DNA of 64,000 bases from Ktedonobacter robiniae. Its GTDB lineage: Bacteria > Chloroflexota > Ktedonobacteria > Ktedonobacterales > Ktedonobacteraceae. The translations under genes and the position numbers were made by a program. Shown piece by piece: positions 44,048 to 53,215 of the stretch. The DNA lies in the NCBI RefSeq assembly GCF_016587375.1, contig NZ_BNJG01000001.1, positions 1,984,001 through 2,048,000 on the forward strand. Reading direction: 5' to 3'. The notes below the pieces were generated by a model. It worked only from the letters and a program-made list of their open reading frames with translations, was not told the origin of the DNA and searched no databases. Every line of letters starts with the position of its first letter. Position 1 is the first letter of the stretch.

Positions 44048-44772
44048 GGTTTGACCTCTTTCATGGGGATTGGGCTAAACACATCGTTCTGGTTCTTAAA
44101 GGCGATGCTTTGTTCTCCAACAGAGACAATCATGTCCGTCTTGCCGTCTCCATCCAGGTCTTTGAATATCACCTGCGCAGGCGTCAAGTCTTGCCCACTT
44201 CCTAACAACGCGATGCCTGTCTTGTACACATGTGCTTTGCTTTGGTCGCCTGCTGGCATTTCTATGACGGTAATCTGACTATGCAGATTGAGCACAATGA
44301 AGTGGGATGGAGTCACGCTTGTATCGTGGTTGTGGCCGACAACGGCGTCGATCTGGTACGTGCGAGGACGTCCATAATGCAGGTCGTCTTGCCATGTCTG
44401 CCATGCCTGTTGTCCTATGCCAATGCCAAGCCATCCCCCAACCATCAACACGCCTGCCAGTCCTACATACGCAGGCCAACGGGGAACATGAAACGGCCTG
44501 GAAGTGCCAACCGGCAAGAGGGGTATCTGCCTCTGCTGCCTTGGTTGGTCGTGGACATACACATTGACCCTGCGCATTGCCTGCGCGTCTGACCTTGCTG
44601 GCTGGTAGGTGTTTTGGCGTACGACACTGGTATGAGTGCGCGCCTCATGCAAGGCGTCTTCATCGATCTGCTCTTCTGTGTCTCTTTCCTCTCTCGGTAC
44701 TCTGGTAACGCGCTTTGTGCGTGTAGACGGCTGCTCGGTTTCCAGGGTTGGGCGATAGCGAGAAGGGCGCAT
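44044..44772 (-). CDS. Single-span membrane protein with FG-GAP/VCBS-like C-terminus
   Basis: 242 residues. The basic and acidic N-terminal 125 residues are followed by one membrane helix (YVGLAGVLMVGGWLGIGIG). The outside domain contains SHFIVLNLHSQITVIEMPAG and a calcium-loop-like FKDLDGDGKTDMIVSVGE, as in FG-GAP/VCBS propeller repeats, though only one clear copy is seen. ATG 44772 overlaps the previous stop as TAATG, and GAGGAGGG lies upstream, so it is coupled to the gene before. Confidence 0.7.
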   Translation of the reverse strand: MRPSRYRPTLETEQPSTRTKRVTRVPREERDTEEQIDEDALHEARTHTSVVRQNTYQPARSDAQAMRRVNVYVHDQPRQQRQIPLLPVGTSRPFHVPRWPAYVGLAGVLMVGGWLGIGIGQQAWQTWQDDLHYGRPRTYQIDAVVGHNHDTSVTPSHFIVLNLHSQITVIEMPAGDQSKAHVYKTGIALLGSGQDLTPAQVIFKDLDGDGKTDMIVSVGEQSIAFKNQNDVFSPIPMKEVKP

Positions 44773-45194
44773 TAGCGTTCCCTCCTCTCGTCGTACACTG
44801 GCTTTGGAGGGCTGCCCTGTTCCTGTAGCTTGCGCATCGCGTATTGATAGAACTCCTCGTTCCAGCCGCACACATAGCCATAACGCCAAAGTGCCGGGCG
44901 TAAGGTGTCGTACATCGCCCATTGCAGGGCGTTCTCTACGTCCTGGGCAACAATCTCGCGCTTGGCAAAAGACAGGGCGAGGAACTCGCTCCGTCCCGAT
45001 TTCACGCCATTGTGAAAGGCTGGATCAGCACAGATCAGGATGGTATCAATGCCTGTAGGTTTCGTCTCATCTGTCAGCCTGAGAGTATCTTCTGGGTGAA
45101 TACCAAATGAGGCGCCGACGCGCTGGCATGATACATCTTGCTGCTGTGCTTCGCCATAGAGGTGGAAGGTGGTTTCCGTTCTGTTATGCTTCAT
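44772..45194 (-). CDS. Unrecognised protein of the accessory cluster
   Basis: 140 residues without signal peptide or membrane segment. Segments such as TGIDTILICADPAFHNGVKS and RPALWRYGYVCGWNEEFYQY are distinct but match no family I know. The stop codon overlaps the next start (TAATG), placing it in the same transcript as the FG-GAP-like and baseplate-J-like genes. ATG 45194 follows AGAGGAG. Confidence 0.65.
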   Translation of the reverse strand: MKHNRTETTFHLYGEAQQQDVSCQRVGASFGIHPEDTLRLTDETKPTGIDTILICADPAFHNGVKSGRSEFLALSFAKREIVAQDVENALQWAMYDTLRPALWRYGYVCGWNEEFYQYAMRKLQEQGSPPKPVYDERRER

Positions 45195-45255
45195 GCGTTT
45201 TCTCCTCTGCCACCCTCTTGTTGCCTGTAAGCAACAAGAGGGTGGTCATTCCCAG

Positions 45256-45750
45256 CTAGAGATGCTTCCCTGCTACATAGTCAATTGCTTCTTGTGGGGT
45301 AAGAAGACCGTCGCTCACGTAGCGAACAACCTCAGAAATGTTGCTCTGGTCCTCATGACACGGACATGATGGAGCATAACAAAATGGGTTGGTTATGCTG
45401 TGAAGCTGGTTGTCATTGGGGATCACAGGAAGAAAATTATCCCCGTAAGGAGCAGGTTCCTCACAACGCCTGCCAGGTGAAGTCGAGGGTGGCTGTTGAG
45501 GAGAAGAAACTTCAAGCAAACCTTTCACCCAACCGATGACCCAGCCTGTATTCTCACAGGTCGAATCAGGAAAAGCGAGGAGACGATGGACAAGGTGTTC
45601 GTACAGGTCATGTTCGCTCAGCGGGATTTGTTCATTCTGATAGGCTTGGTATCCCGCCTGCACACCGCGAAAGAAAGCAACGTTGGAAACGGTGACCGGC
45701 CCATCAACCAAATGGAAGGAATGTAACACCATAGAGGCTTGTTGAGACAT
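45256..45750 (-). CDS. Unrecognised protein, first gene of the accessory cluster
   Basis: 164 residues from ATG 45750. The N-terminal half is probably globular (VSNVAFFRGVQAGYQAY, HDLYEHLVHRLLAFPDS). After a proline-rich linker comes CYAPSCPCH, a possible metal site, then a helical end VVRYVSDGLLTPQEAIDYVA. No family was recognised. Two upstream Met codons exist (45759, 45801); 45750 is chosen for its spacing from AAGAGATG, but the start is uncertain. Confidence 0.6.
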   Translation of the reverse strand: MSQQASMVLHSFHLVDGPVTVSNVAFFRGVQAGYQAYQNEQIPLSEHDLYEHLVHRLLAFPDSTCENTGWVIGWVKGLLEVSSPQQPPSTSPGRRCEEPAPYGDNFLPVIPNDNQLHSITNPFCYAPSCPCHEDQSNISEVVRYVSDGLLTPQEAIDYVAGKHL

Positions 45751-45844
45751 ACGTATCATCTCTTTCTTGACCGAGGAGCCTCTATGCGCTATGCTGAGCA
45801 TAGAGAACTCCGGGACGACGCAACGTTTTGTGTGTTCTCACTCA

Positions 45845-45877
45845 CTGGCTCTCGTCGGCAAACGAGAGCCAGTTTTT
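45845..45877 (+). terminator. Intrinsic terminator without a known upstream gene
   Basis: Stem CTGGCTCTCGT/ACGAGAGCCAG with a 6-nt loop followed by TTTTT. It is oriented for a plus-strand transcript, but only the minus-strand cluster lies upstream of it, so it could end an unannotated small RNA or antisense transcript. Confidence 0.6.
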
Positions 45878-45994
45878 CTTGTCTGCTATCACCTCCTCTA
45901 AAAGGGCTTACCTAGGTAGAAAACTTCTAAGAAATTTCATGATCACATAAGCATAATAACCGAAAAAAATCAAAAAATCAAGGAAAATATTGTT

Positions 45995-46081
45995 AAAAAC
46001 CGGTTTTTGTGGTATTCTGATAAAGAACAGTGATGTGTTGCCCCTCCTGTTGACAGAAACCGCCATTTGTCGCAAAATACG
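45995..46081 (+). promoter_or_regulatory. Promoter and palindrome upstream of the small HTH gene
   Basis: The 14-bp palindrome AAAAACCGGTTTTT (45995-46008) and a TTGACA box near 46053 with a CAAAAT-like -10 precede the HTH gene. The palindrome is a plausible operator for autoregulation. Confidence 0.5.
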
Positions 46082-46104
46082 GTTAATATTTGTCAGGAGG
46101 CCAT

Positions 46105-46314
46105 ATGGAGACCTTAGACCAACTGCGTAAGCGTGCGGGCTTGCAAGTCAAGGAACTAACGGAATTAGCTGATGTTTCAGAAACTTCCTATCGCAAGATG
46201 GTGAGGGGTGAAGCTGTAGGCGAAGTGCTTGTTTATCGTGTATTGCGCGTTTTATCTGAACGCCTTAAGCGCGAACTAACGCCTGATAATGTGAGTGGGC
46301 TAAACCTTTTGTAG
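46105..46314 (+). CDS. Small helix-turn-helix (XRE-type) protein
   Basis: 69 residues, essentially one HTH domain: LDQLRKRAGLQVKELTELAD followed by VSETSYRKMVRGEAVGEVL. ATG 46105 has AGGAGG 4-5 nt upstream. It is divergent from the accessory cluster at 42.2-45.8 kb and probably regulates it or itself. Its small size and position resemble regulators of integrated elements. Confidence 0.8.
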   Translation: METLDQLRKRAGLQVKELTELADVSETSYRKMVRGEAVGEVLVYRVLRVLSERLKRELTPDNVSGLNLL

Positions 46315-46348
46315 GTTTCGCTTGTATTTGAAGCTAAATAATACTAGC

Positions 46349-46382
46349 TACATGCACCACCTTTGAAAAAGTGGTGCATGTA
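46349..46382 (+). terminator. Hairpin after the HTH gene
   Basis: Perfect 12-bp stem TACATGCACCAC/GTGGTGCATGTA around a 10-nt loop, 35 nt after the stop codon. No T-run follows. Confidence 0.6.
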
Positions 46383-46601
46383 CAATCAGAAGTAAAAAGC
46401 ATAATCTACGTTAAAACGTCTAAGATGGAGTGGCAAGCAATACCAAATATACGCACTTATTGGCCCTAGAGATAACACAATACGATATGTTAGTATAAGC
46501 GATGATACTCAATACAGATTTGTCACTCTTCACAAACAGTGGTCATTTTTTCGTCACAGTCAATGGCACTCTTTTTCCCTAGAGAAGGTTGGCCTAGGTA
46601 A

Positions 46602-46638
46602 TAAAATGGCCCAGCGTCGCGCAGGCTGGGCCATTTTA
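46602..46638. terminator. Bidirectional terminator between HTH and NUDIX genes
   Basis: Perfect 14-bp stem TAAAATGGCCCAGC/GCTGGGCCATTTTA with a 9-nt loop. The A-rich left and T-rich right ends give a T-run in both directions. It is 50 bp from the NUDIX stop codon. Confidence 0.8.
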
Positions 46639-46687
46639 AGCAAACGCCCCTCGGTTGAGGGGGACGCAGATGCAAAGTGAATTATTT

Positions 46688-47175
46688 TTATGAGCCGTGA
46701 GTATCAAAATATGCCCGGGAGTCACCACGCCAGACACGAAACGCTTCCGGGATACGTGTCGCATGACCCGGATCAAGATCATCAGGCAAAATATCCTCGG
46801 CGAACCAGCCCATTTCTTTTATCTCGTTAGCATACGTGGGAGGATCAATGCGCTCAACGCCAGGTTTGAGACGACAGAGAAAGAGGAAGTGGTAGAGTTG
46901 AGCATTTGATACTGTGCCACAGAGACGAGAGTCATGTACTCCGACCAGGACAACAGGCTCGCAGGCCAGTCTCCTCCAGCGCCTCGCGAACCGCGCCCTG
47001 AGCCGGAGTTTCTCCCACATCTAAGCCACCATCCGGCATCGCCCAGCGCAAAAATCTTTCCCTGCGCGATCTTGCACGTATCGGTGCGCAAGCGAAACCA
47101 GCGATCCTCATAACTGATACTGCTCGCAATGATGTGCAGGGCGCTACATCCTTTGGTATACTGCTTTTCCTCTCC
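46688..47175 (-). pseudogene. NUDIX hydrolase with two frameshifts
   Basis: Three frames together make one NUDIX protein: [19 protein letters not shown] then [14 protein letters not shown] in the first; [20 protein letters not shown] and [14 protein letters not shown], the full NUDIX box, in the second; and [17 protein letters not shown] to AFRVWRGDSRAYFDTHGS in the third. The breaks lie near a T5 run (about 47055) and near 46965. Each part is well conserved, so decay is recent or the assembly has errors. The original start is unclear. It would have hydrolysed a nucleoside diphosphate derivative. Confidence 0.75.
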
Positions 47176-47314
47176 ATTTTGTACTTTACTCCTCCACTTG
47201 TTGGGAAAAGAAAGCACCGTGTCCTCTCAGAAGGCACTTTGTAGAGCTTTTATTGTAGCATAGTTGCTTGTGAGGTTTCGATGTATTTTCGCTTGCATGT
47301 GTTTAATAACTGGA

Positions 47315-50300
47315 TCAATTCAATGGTTCAGATTCTAACTGTGAAATTAATATTTTTTGTCCAGAGGCATTTATGGTATAAAAGCCTATTGGCTCTTCTC
47401 TCCAGAACTCCTGATATTCGCCCTCGTATTTCTTCTGATCCTGAAAAAATGATACTACGCTTCTAATAGAGATATATTCTTTGCCATATGTGCGAATAAG
47501 ATTCGCGATCTCTTTTGCTTGTAGCGGCCCAAGGCCAACACGGAATGCGATTTCTAATGCCCAAAGGATCCGAATAACATATGAAATTTTCTTTGTTTTT
47601 AGGCCTTTGGGCAGTGATCCCAAAGATTGAACTGCATCTAGGATAACCTGCTCGTAGTCAATAGTCTCATCTTCAAATAAAGGCATCTGAAAGGGAGATT
47701 CTTTTGAAGTGTTCTGTATTGTCCAGCTTTTATCGTAAGTCTGCAGGTCCGAGTAGTTAGAATAAAATTCATCCAATAGCTCCTCGGAGTTTTCTAGTGA
47801 TTTACGTTTATTTGCTTGAATAAAACTTAAGTTGCTAAAATTTTCTCCAAATACTTTTCGTTCAACAAGGCTATTTATAACTTGTGCCCAGTCCTTATTA
47901 GTTTGGCGAATATTATTGGCTTGAACTTCTTCTAGCCATGACCATTTTAGGTAATCTATGAAGGTTTCTCTCGCATCGGTAGCTTGTAAAGTATCATCAT
48001 ACCCACTTGTTTGTGCATCAAAAGTATCTCTCAGGCATTCAATATAACGTTTTGCAAATTCTTCATTGTACCAAATCATATCTTCTCCAACTCGCGTTTG
48101 ATAGTAGCGGTTAGAAACTAGCTTTTGCAAGTAGTAATATCCTTTTGCTGAAAGTGCAATTTTTGTATCAGCAGGCAGAGGATCTGGAATTTCACTTCTC
48201 ATCTCTGTAATAGAGGTTGCAGGTAAGCTTGGCGAGATAAGTAGGCCAGCATATAACAACTTGAGTGTAGCGTTATTTACGTGATGACTTTGATAGCCAA
48301 GAAAAACAAGATCACTTTTTATCTTTTCGTACTTTACCGAGTATCTTGAGGATGTATAGTTAACCTTCAAGCTAAGATACGCTAGTATTCTTAGCATTAA
48401 AAAATGGCTAACCTTTTCAAAACGATCAACGGAAAAAATATTAAAAACATCCGACTTTTTCTCCTCAAACCACCAACCATCAGTTAGCATAAGGGCTTGG
48501 AGGAAACGATTGTTCTCAAGTTCATAATTAAACTTAAAATCTAAATTTAATGGTGTAACCTCTTTACACTTATCATAAAATTCATGAAAAGTAGCATGAG
48601 ACGAAGTATAATAGTTGGCTAGCATAGCAAGCCCGTATCGGATGTTATTTAGACTGAAAGCTGTAATAAACAGCCTTATAAAGTCATCTTCTTGAAGAAG
48701 AAGATGTTTTATATGCAAGTTTAAGAGATTTATGAGTTGAAAATAAGGCTTAAATAACTTAGGAAGCTCACCGCTATTTGTGATCCTATCTATGTACTTT
48801 CTTCGTTTGGAGATAATCTGTCGGAATTCAGGAGATTTCAATTGAAAGACAATATCTGTACTTCGAACATCTAAAAAACCCGCCTCTTGGGCTTCTAGGA
48901 AAGTATCTTGACGAAGGGTAATTAAAGTAACACACTTTGCATCATTACATAACTGATGAGCAAAAGAGTAAATAAATTGCTGATAAGAATCCGAACCTCT
49001 GTCTACATTGTCAAATGCAACCCAAACTTTATACCGTTTTTTTCGAGCAAATCTAATATAACCAACCAAGTGATCATATTTATCATTACTTAGGCCATAT
49101 AAGTAATCTTCTTCCTCTAAACTATATTTGTCTGGATCCTTTTGAAATAAAATCTGCTTTTGTTTTTTGAAACGACCTAGTCTATCTGCAAAGCATCCTC
49201 TTAATACGGCTGGAGCATAAGGATCCAATTTGTCTTGAAATTGTTGTGCTAAACTCGTCAAGACTTTATCCGCCAGTCGTTGCTCCTCTTCACGTCCCTG
49301 TGAAATATTGGCTATTGCATCATTAATAAGGTTCACTATTGTACAAATATGTTGTTTGGGTCTATCAAACTTAACAAAACGATGGACAAAGGTACTTTTA
49401 CCAGCGCCAACATTCCCGACAAGAAGGATTGTCTTGGGGTTACCAGAATCAGATTGTATTTCTAATTCGTTTTCTAAAGTTGTCTGGTCAACTTCCTCCA
49501 TAGAGAGATCAGACTCTTCAATTACAGCATCATATTGTAAAATTTGTTGCAACTCACGTGAAAATTCATTTAACTCATAGCTATCAACATAGCACTGCTG
49601 CAACATTTTGCTTTGACCTGGTTGAGTTATATCTGCCATGAAATTATTAAAAAATGCTCTAATAATTTGTTTTTGCTGTATTTGCTTAGTTTCAGGTATA
49701 GAGTCTATAAAATCTCGTGGATGTATTGCAACCGTTGGCTCTATAAGCATCATTTTTCCAAAATGTTCTTCAAGGCTGTTATTTTTAATAGCCTCACGAG
49801 AAAGCAATCCATAGAACTCTCCAAATTTATTACGGATGTCCTTTAAAGAGTGAAACACAAGGGATTTGAGTTTTCCCCATTCTTCACCAAGCTTAAAGCA
49901 AGGCATTACAATCCAAATCTCTCCAGTAGTTGCCAAGGCATATGGTATTCCGCAATGAATACAGTAATTTATACACTGATCTAAGAGCATTTTCATTTCT
50001 GGTCCATAGTTGTTAAAGAGAAAGGAGTTAGCATATTGGCGACTTTGAATATTTTTAGGAAGAGGATTAACTGCTCCTACACGTTTCGCTTCAACTATCA
50101 AGCGTGGCTGGCCATCTATAGTTAAGCGGTAATCAGTGTAACTTTTAATAGTTGTTACTTGCTCCGGTTCATATTCATCTTTAGACCAACCTAAAATGCT
50201 TAAAACTTCATCTATAATCAGTAGTCTTGTCTTTGCTTCATTGGCACCCTGTAACTTACGAATGACTTCGCTTTCAACTAAAAGGTTCATCTTTGCCGCA

Positions 50301-50320
50301 GCATCCTCTACTATAGACAT
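47315..50320 (-). CDS. Nuclease-NTPase fusion, candidate defence protein
   Basis: 1001 residues. The N-terminal region resembles type I/Mrr-like restriction nuclease domains: a PD-(D/E)XK arrangement with Asp63 (YTDYRL) and Glu77-x-Lys79 (RLIVEAKR). Near residue 303 a P-loop reads LLVGNVGAGKSTFVHRF, and near 430 a Walker B-like strand reads KVWVAFDNVDRG, suggesting a STAND/AAA-type NTPase. A long helical region follows; the end (LQAKEIANLIRTYGKEYI, then FYTINASGQKIL) resembles a winged helix. Base composition is far more AT-rich than its neighbours, indicating transfer. It is a single gene beside accessory DNA, a position usual for antiphage genes. The role is inferred. Confidence 0.7.
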   Translation of the reverse strand: MSIVEDAAAKMNLLVESEVIRKLQGANEAKTRLLIIDEVLSILGWSKDEYEPEQVTTIKSYTDYRLTIDGQPRLIVEAKRVGAVNPLPKNIQSRQYANSFLFNNYGPEMKMLLDQCINYCIHCGIPYALATTGEIWIVMPCFKLGEEWGKLKSLVFHSLKDIRNKFGEFYGLLSREAIKNNSLEEHFGKMMLIEPTVAIHPRDFIDSIPETKQIQQKQIIRAFFNNFMADITQPGQSKMLQQCYVDSYELNEFSRELQQILQYDAVIEESDLSMEEVDQTTLENELEIQSDSGNPKTILLVGNVGAGKSTFVHRFVKFDRPKQHICTIVNLINDAIANISQGREEEQRLADKVLTSLAQQFQDKLDPYAPAVLRGCFADRLGRFKKQKQILFQKDPDKYSLEEEDYLYGLSNDKYDHLVGYIRFARKKRYKVWVAFDNVDRGSDSYQQFIYSFAHQLCNDAKCVTLITLRQDTFLEAQEAGFLDVRSTDIVFQLKSPEFRQIISKRRKYIDRITNSGELPKLFKPYFQLINLLNLHIKHLLLQEDDFIRLFITAFSLNNIRYGLAMLANYYTSSHATFHEFYDKCKEVTPLNLDFKFNYELENNRFLQALMLTDGWWFEEKKSDVFNIFSVDRFEKVSHFLMLRILAYLSLKVNYTSSRYSVKYEKIKSDLVFLGYQSHHVNNATLKLLYAGLLISPSLPATSITEMRSEIPDPLPADTKIALSAKGYYYLQKLVSNRYYQTRVGEDMIWYNEEFAKRYIECLRDTFDAQTSGYDDTLQATDARETFIDYLKWSWLEEVQANNIRQTNKDWAQVINSLVERKVFGENFSNLSFIQANKRKSLENSEELLDEFYSNYSDLQTYDKSWTIQNTSKESPFQMPLFEDETIDYEQVILDAVQSLGSLPKGLKTKKISYVIRILWALEIAFRVGLGPLQAKEIANLIRTYGKEYISIRSVVSFFQDQKKYEGEYQEFWREEPIGFYTINASGQKILISQLESEPLN

Positions 50321-50764
50321 TGCATTACCTTTCTATCCAAACCTTTATTCTTCATAAATCAAGAATACTATTATCTAGCTTATCGTTTAAGGCGCCTTAA
50401 ATTAATGTTAGATGTGATAGTTAATATAATATTACACGCCTATACAGTCAAGGTGCATCTAAAAGGTTAAATGATAATTACGTTTGAAAGTAAAAAGAAG
50501 CTGTCAGTAAGTACCAGATCAGAACCCATGTAAGTAGGTTTCAAATCAAGGAAGATACGAAGGGAGCAAAAAATACAGCGCTCCACCATCTGGACCGCTC
50601 AAAGCGATGAGACGAGAGAAGACCAGTTCTGCTAGCTGGTATCCTACTCGTTGTGGTTCTACTAGCATTTAGTATGCTATGCCAAACCACCAATCAAGCG
50701 CAAGAGCAAGGTGAAGCGCTGTATACATCAGGGAATATGCGATTGTGAAGCAGTCAAACGACTG
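50321..50764. other. Intergenic region with a possible membrane peptide remnant
   Basis: The first 150 bp are AT-rich and hold the likely promoter of the nuclease-NTPase gene. From about 50620 a frame without a start reads PVLLAGILLVVVLLAFSMLC and continues QTTNQAQEQGEALYTSGN to a stop at 50746-50748. An ATG at 50606 opens MRREKT in another frame. Together they look like a small membrane protein broken by one frameshift, but evidence is weak. Confidence 0.35.
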
Positions 50765-52033
50765 TTACGAGATGCTCCCTTTGAGGGTCGCCAGGAACTC
50801 CATGTTATTGCCTGTCTTCGACATATGCTGCAAGAGAGCCTCCATGGCCTCCAGACCCGTACGACCGGGCTGATCGGACAGGGTCGCGAACATGCGGCGC
50901 ATAACCACAACAGCGCGCAGTGTCTTCTCGTCGAGCAGGAGTTCTTCGCGGCGAGTGCTGGAGAGGGAGATGTCGATGGCGGGGAAGATGCGGCGTTCGG
51001 CAAGTTTACGATTCAGGACGAGCTCCATATTGCCGGTACCTTTGAACTCTTCGTAGATCACATCGTCCATACGGCTGCCTGTATCAACCAGACAGGTACC
51101 GATAATGGTCAGGCTACCACCCTCTTCAATCTTACGGGCGGCACCGAAGAAGCGCTTGGGGGGGAAGAGCGCGCTGGGATCGAGACCACCAGAGAGGGTA
51201 CGTCCACTTGGCTGTACAGCCAGGTTATAGGCGCGACTCAGGCGTGTGATACTATCAAGCAGAACGACGACATCGCGTCCACCTTCCACCAGGCGCTTGG
51301 CCCGTTCGAGCACCATCTCAGCCACGCGTGTATGCGCCTCGGTTGGCTCATCGAAAGTTGAGCTAATGACCTCGGCCTTCACGGAACGCTTCATATCCGT
51401 GACTTCCTCAGGGCGCTCACCAATCAGGGCGATCATCAAATGCACATCGTCATAGTTCGCGGTGATGGAATTGGCGATGGACTTGAGGAGCATGGTTTTA
51501 CCGGCTTTAGGAGGGGAGACGATCAGGCCGCGCTGTCCACGACCGATGGGGGAAACAAGGTTGATGATGCGTCCGGAGATGTTGGAAGCACCCGTCTCGA
51601 GGTTGAACATCTCTCGTGGGGAGATCGGCGTCAGAACCTCGAAGTGGGGTCGCCGTTTAGCGACTTCCGGATCGACACCGTTGATCGCCTCCACGCGCAA
51701 CAGGCCATAATACTTCTCGTTATCCTTGGGTGGGCGAACCTGGCCTGACACCATATCACCGGTACGCAGGCCAAAGCGGCGAATCTGCGATTGCGAGACA
51801 TAGACATCCATATTCCCGGGCAAGAAGCGCTCTTGACGGAGGAAGCCAAAGCCATCTTCAACGATCTCCAATACCCCTGCGCTAAAGATGTTGCCTTGCT
51901 GTTCAGTGTTGGCCTGGAGGAGTCGGAAAACGAGGTCTTGTTTCTTGAGGGTGCTGTAGCCGGAGAGTTCGAGGTCGCGAGCGATATCACGTAACTCCGG
52001 CAGCGTTTTAACTTCTAACTCTGCAATGTTCAC
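50765..52033 (-). CDS. rho: Transcription termination factor Rho
   Basis: 422 residues, the common length. The N-terminal Rho-N helix region ([20 protein letters not shown]) precedes the RNA-binding cold-shock-like domain ([20 protein letters not shown]). The ATPase has P-loop [46 protein letters not shown] and the Q/R loops in [19 protein letters not shown]. It ends transcription as a hexameric RNA helicase. The start ATG at 52033 is followed by the usual NIAELE. A long leader with CA-rich, G-poor sequence lies upstream. Confidence 0.97.
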   Translation of the reverse strand: MNIAELEVKTLPELRDIARDLELSGYSTLKKQDLVFRLLQANTEQQGNIFSAGVLEIVEDGFGFLRQERFLPGNMDVYVSQSQIRRFGLRTGDMVSGQVRPPKDNEKYYGLLRVEAINGVDPEVAKRRPHFEVLTPISPREMFNLETGASNISGRIINLVSPIGRGQRGLIVSPPKAGKTMLLKSIANSITANYDDVHLMIALIGERPEEVTDMKRSVKAEVISSTFDEPTEAHTRVAEMVLERAKRLVEGGRDVVVLLDSITRLSRAYNLAVQPSGRTLSGGLDPSALFPPKRFFGAARKIEEGGSLTIIGTCLVDTGSRMDDVIYEEFKGTGNMELVLNRKLAERRIFPAIDISLSSTRREELLLDEKTLRAVVVMRRMFATLSDQPGRTGLEAMEALLQHMSKTGNNMEFLATLKGSIS

Positions 52034-52120
52034 GGTATGTAGGGCGGCGAAGCATTCAATTGCTTGAGGAAAGCGCCCCTTCTCCTTTCTGGGTTGAACC
52101 TAGATGAAATTGGTGGGAAA

Positions 52121-52156
52121 GAAACAAAGCTTTTAATGGAAACAAAGCTTTTAATG
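52121..52156 (-). repeat. Exact 18-bp tandem duplication in the rho leader
   Basis: GAAACAAAGCTTTTAATG occurs twice in direct succession (52121-52138, 52139-52156), about 90 bp upstream of the rho start codon. Confidence 0.85.
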
Positions 52157-52294
52157 AAAGTACAATCATGAGGGAAGAGCAGACCTCCCCTGTAAAGCGT
52201 GGTTGTGGCATCGGGTAGCTTTGATGAAGTAAGAGGTGCCAGCTAATGGTCCAAAGAGCATGTACGACTTCTCAACACATAGCCATCGTTGGCG

Positions 52295-52365
52295 TGTAAA
52301 ATTTTGGAATTTGCACTTGGAATTTGTATTTGAATTTGTGTGCCTGAAATTTGCTTGGACCTGGT
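52295..52365 (-). promoter_or_regulatory. CA-rich, G-poor segment of the rho leader (rut-like)
   Basis: On the minus strand, the sense of rho, this stretch has four to five repeats of CAAATTC-like units with few G residues. Unstructured C-containing, G-poor RNA is what Rho loads on, so this could serve autogenous control of rho. The remaining gap 52034-52561 has no supported gene. Confidence 0.4.
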
Positions 52366-52561
52366 TGTTCACCAATGGTGGCGTGGCACACATCTTTGGA
52401 GCTAGCATGAATATATCATATGGTATAAAGAGATGTCAAGAGCTGGAGTACATATCTACCTTCACATCCACTGGAGCAGTGATCAAGGTTGATTGCCAGG
52501 ATCAGGAGTGTAGAAGAGAAAAGGGAGAAAGGATATCAACAGCAGCTACACTCACAGAGGA

Positions 52562-53086
52562 CTAGCGCGACCTACGACCACGACGCGCAGAATAGCGCGC
52601 ACTCAGCCAGCTCACCCAGCCAGCTTTCTGTTGCTTATCATAAAAGGGATACCACTCTTTGTCAATCCACTCATTACAAAGGTATAGCTGTTCACCCAGC
52701 GAGCGCTGCTCTAGCTCTTTATCAACGACGCTATTAGCGTGAGGATGCTGATATAGGCGCGGACGTGGAGAACCGAAGCCGTGTACATAGTGCACCAGTT
52801 CATGCGCAATTGTCGTGATTAGCACACATTCTGGCACTTGCGCAACCTGGAGCAAGGAATTAATGCCAATGAAGGATGTGTTCTCATCTAGCGTCATACG
52901 AATCACCCCCAGGCGCGTCTTCCAGGGATAACAGTAGGCAATACAAACCTCGTTGACAGGTTGAATATCAGCAAAATAACTCTTCCAGATATGCTCAAGG
53001 TACACATTTATATCCCGCTCAGGAGAAAACATGCTTACATCATTTATATAATTTATGGCAGGAGATGTCGCGGTCATTGAGAGCAT
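52562..53086 (-). CDS. SprT-like zinc metalloprotease-type protein
   Basis: 174 residues. The zinc motif HELVHYVHGFG (HExxH plus a third His) is preceded by a strand-helix unit (FIGINSLLQVAQVPECVLIT) as in SprT-like/WSS1-type peptidase domains. The C-terminus is basic (SARYSARRGRRSR), which might bind nucleic acid. ATG 53086 has AAGGAG 8 nt upstream. Substrate unknown; the exact peptidase family is not certain. Confidence 0.65.
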   Translation of the reverse strand: MLSMTATSPAINYINDVSMFSPERDINVYLEHIWKSYFADIQPVNEVCIAYCYPWKTRLGVIRMTLDENTSFIGINSLLQVAQVPECVLITTIAHELVHYVHGFGSPRPRLYQHPHANSVVDKELEQRSLGEQLYLCNEWIDKEWYPFYDKQQKAGWVSWLSARYSARRGRRSR

Positions 53087-53215
53087 TTAGGGACTCCTTA
53101 GGATGGTAACACACTAGGTACTTTAAGACTAGTATAGCAGCACTGCTCTAATTGTGAACATAAGTTTTTATATCTGTAAGAGGTAACCTATCAGGACTTC
53201 TCGCCATTACATGGC

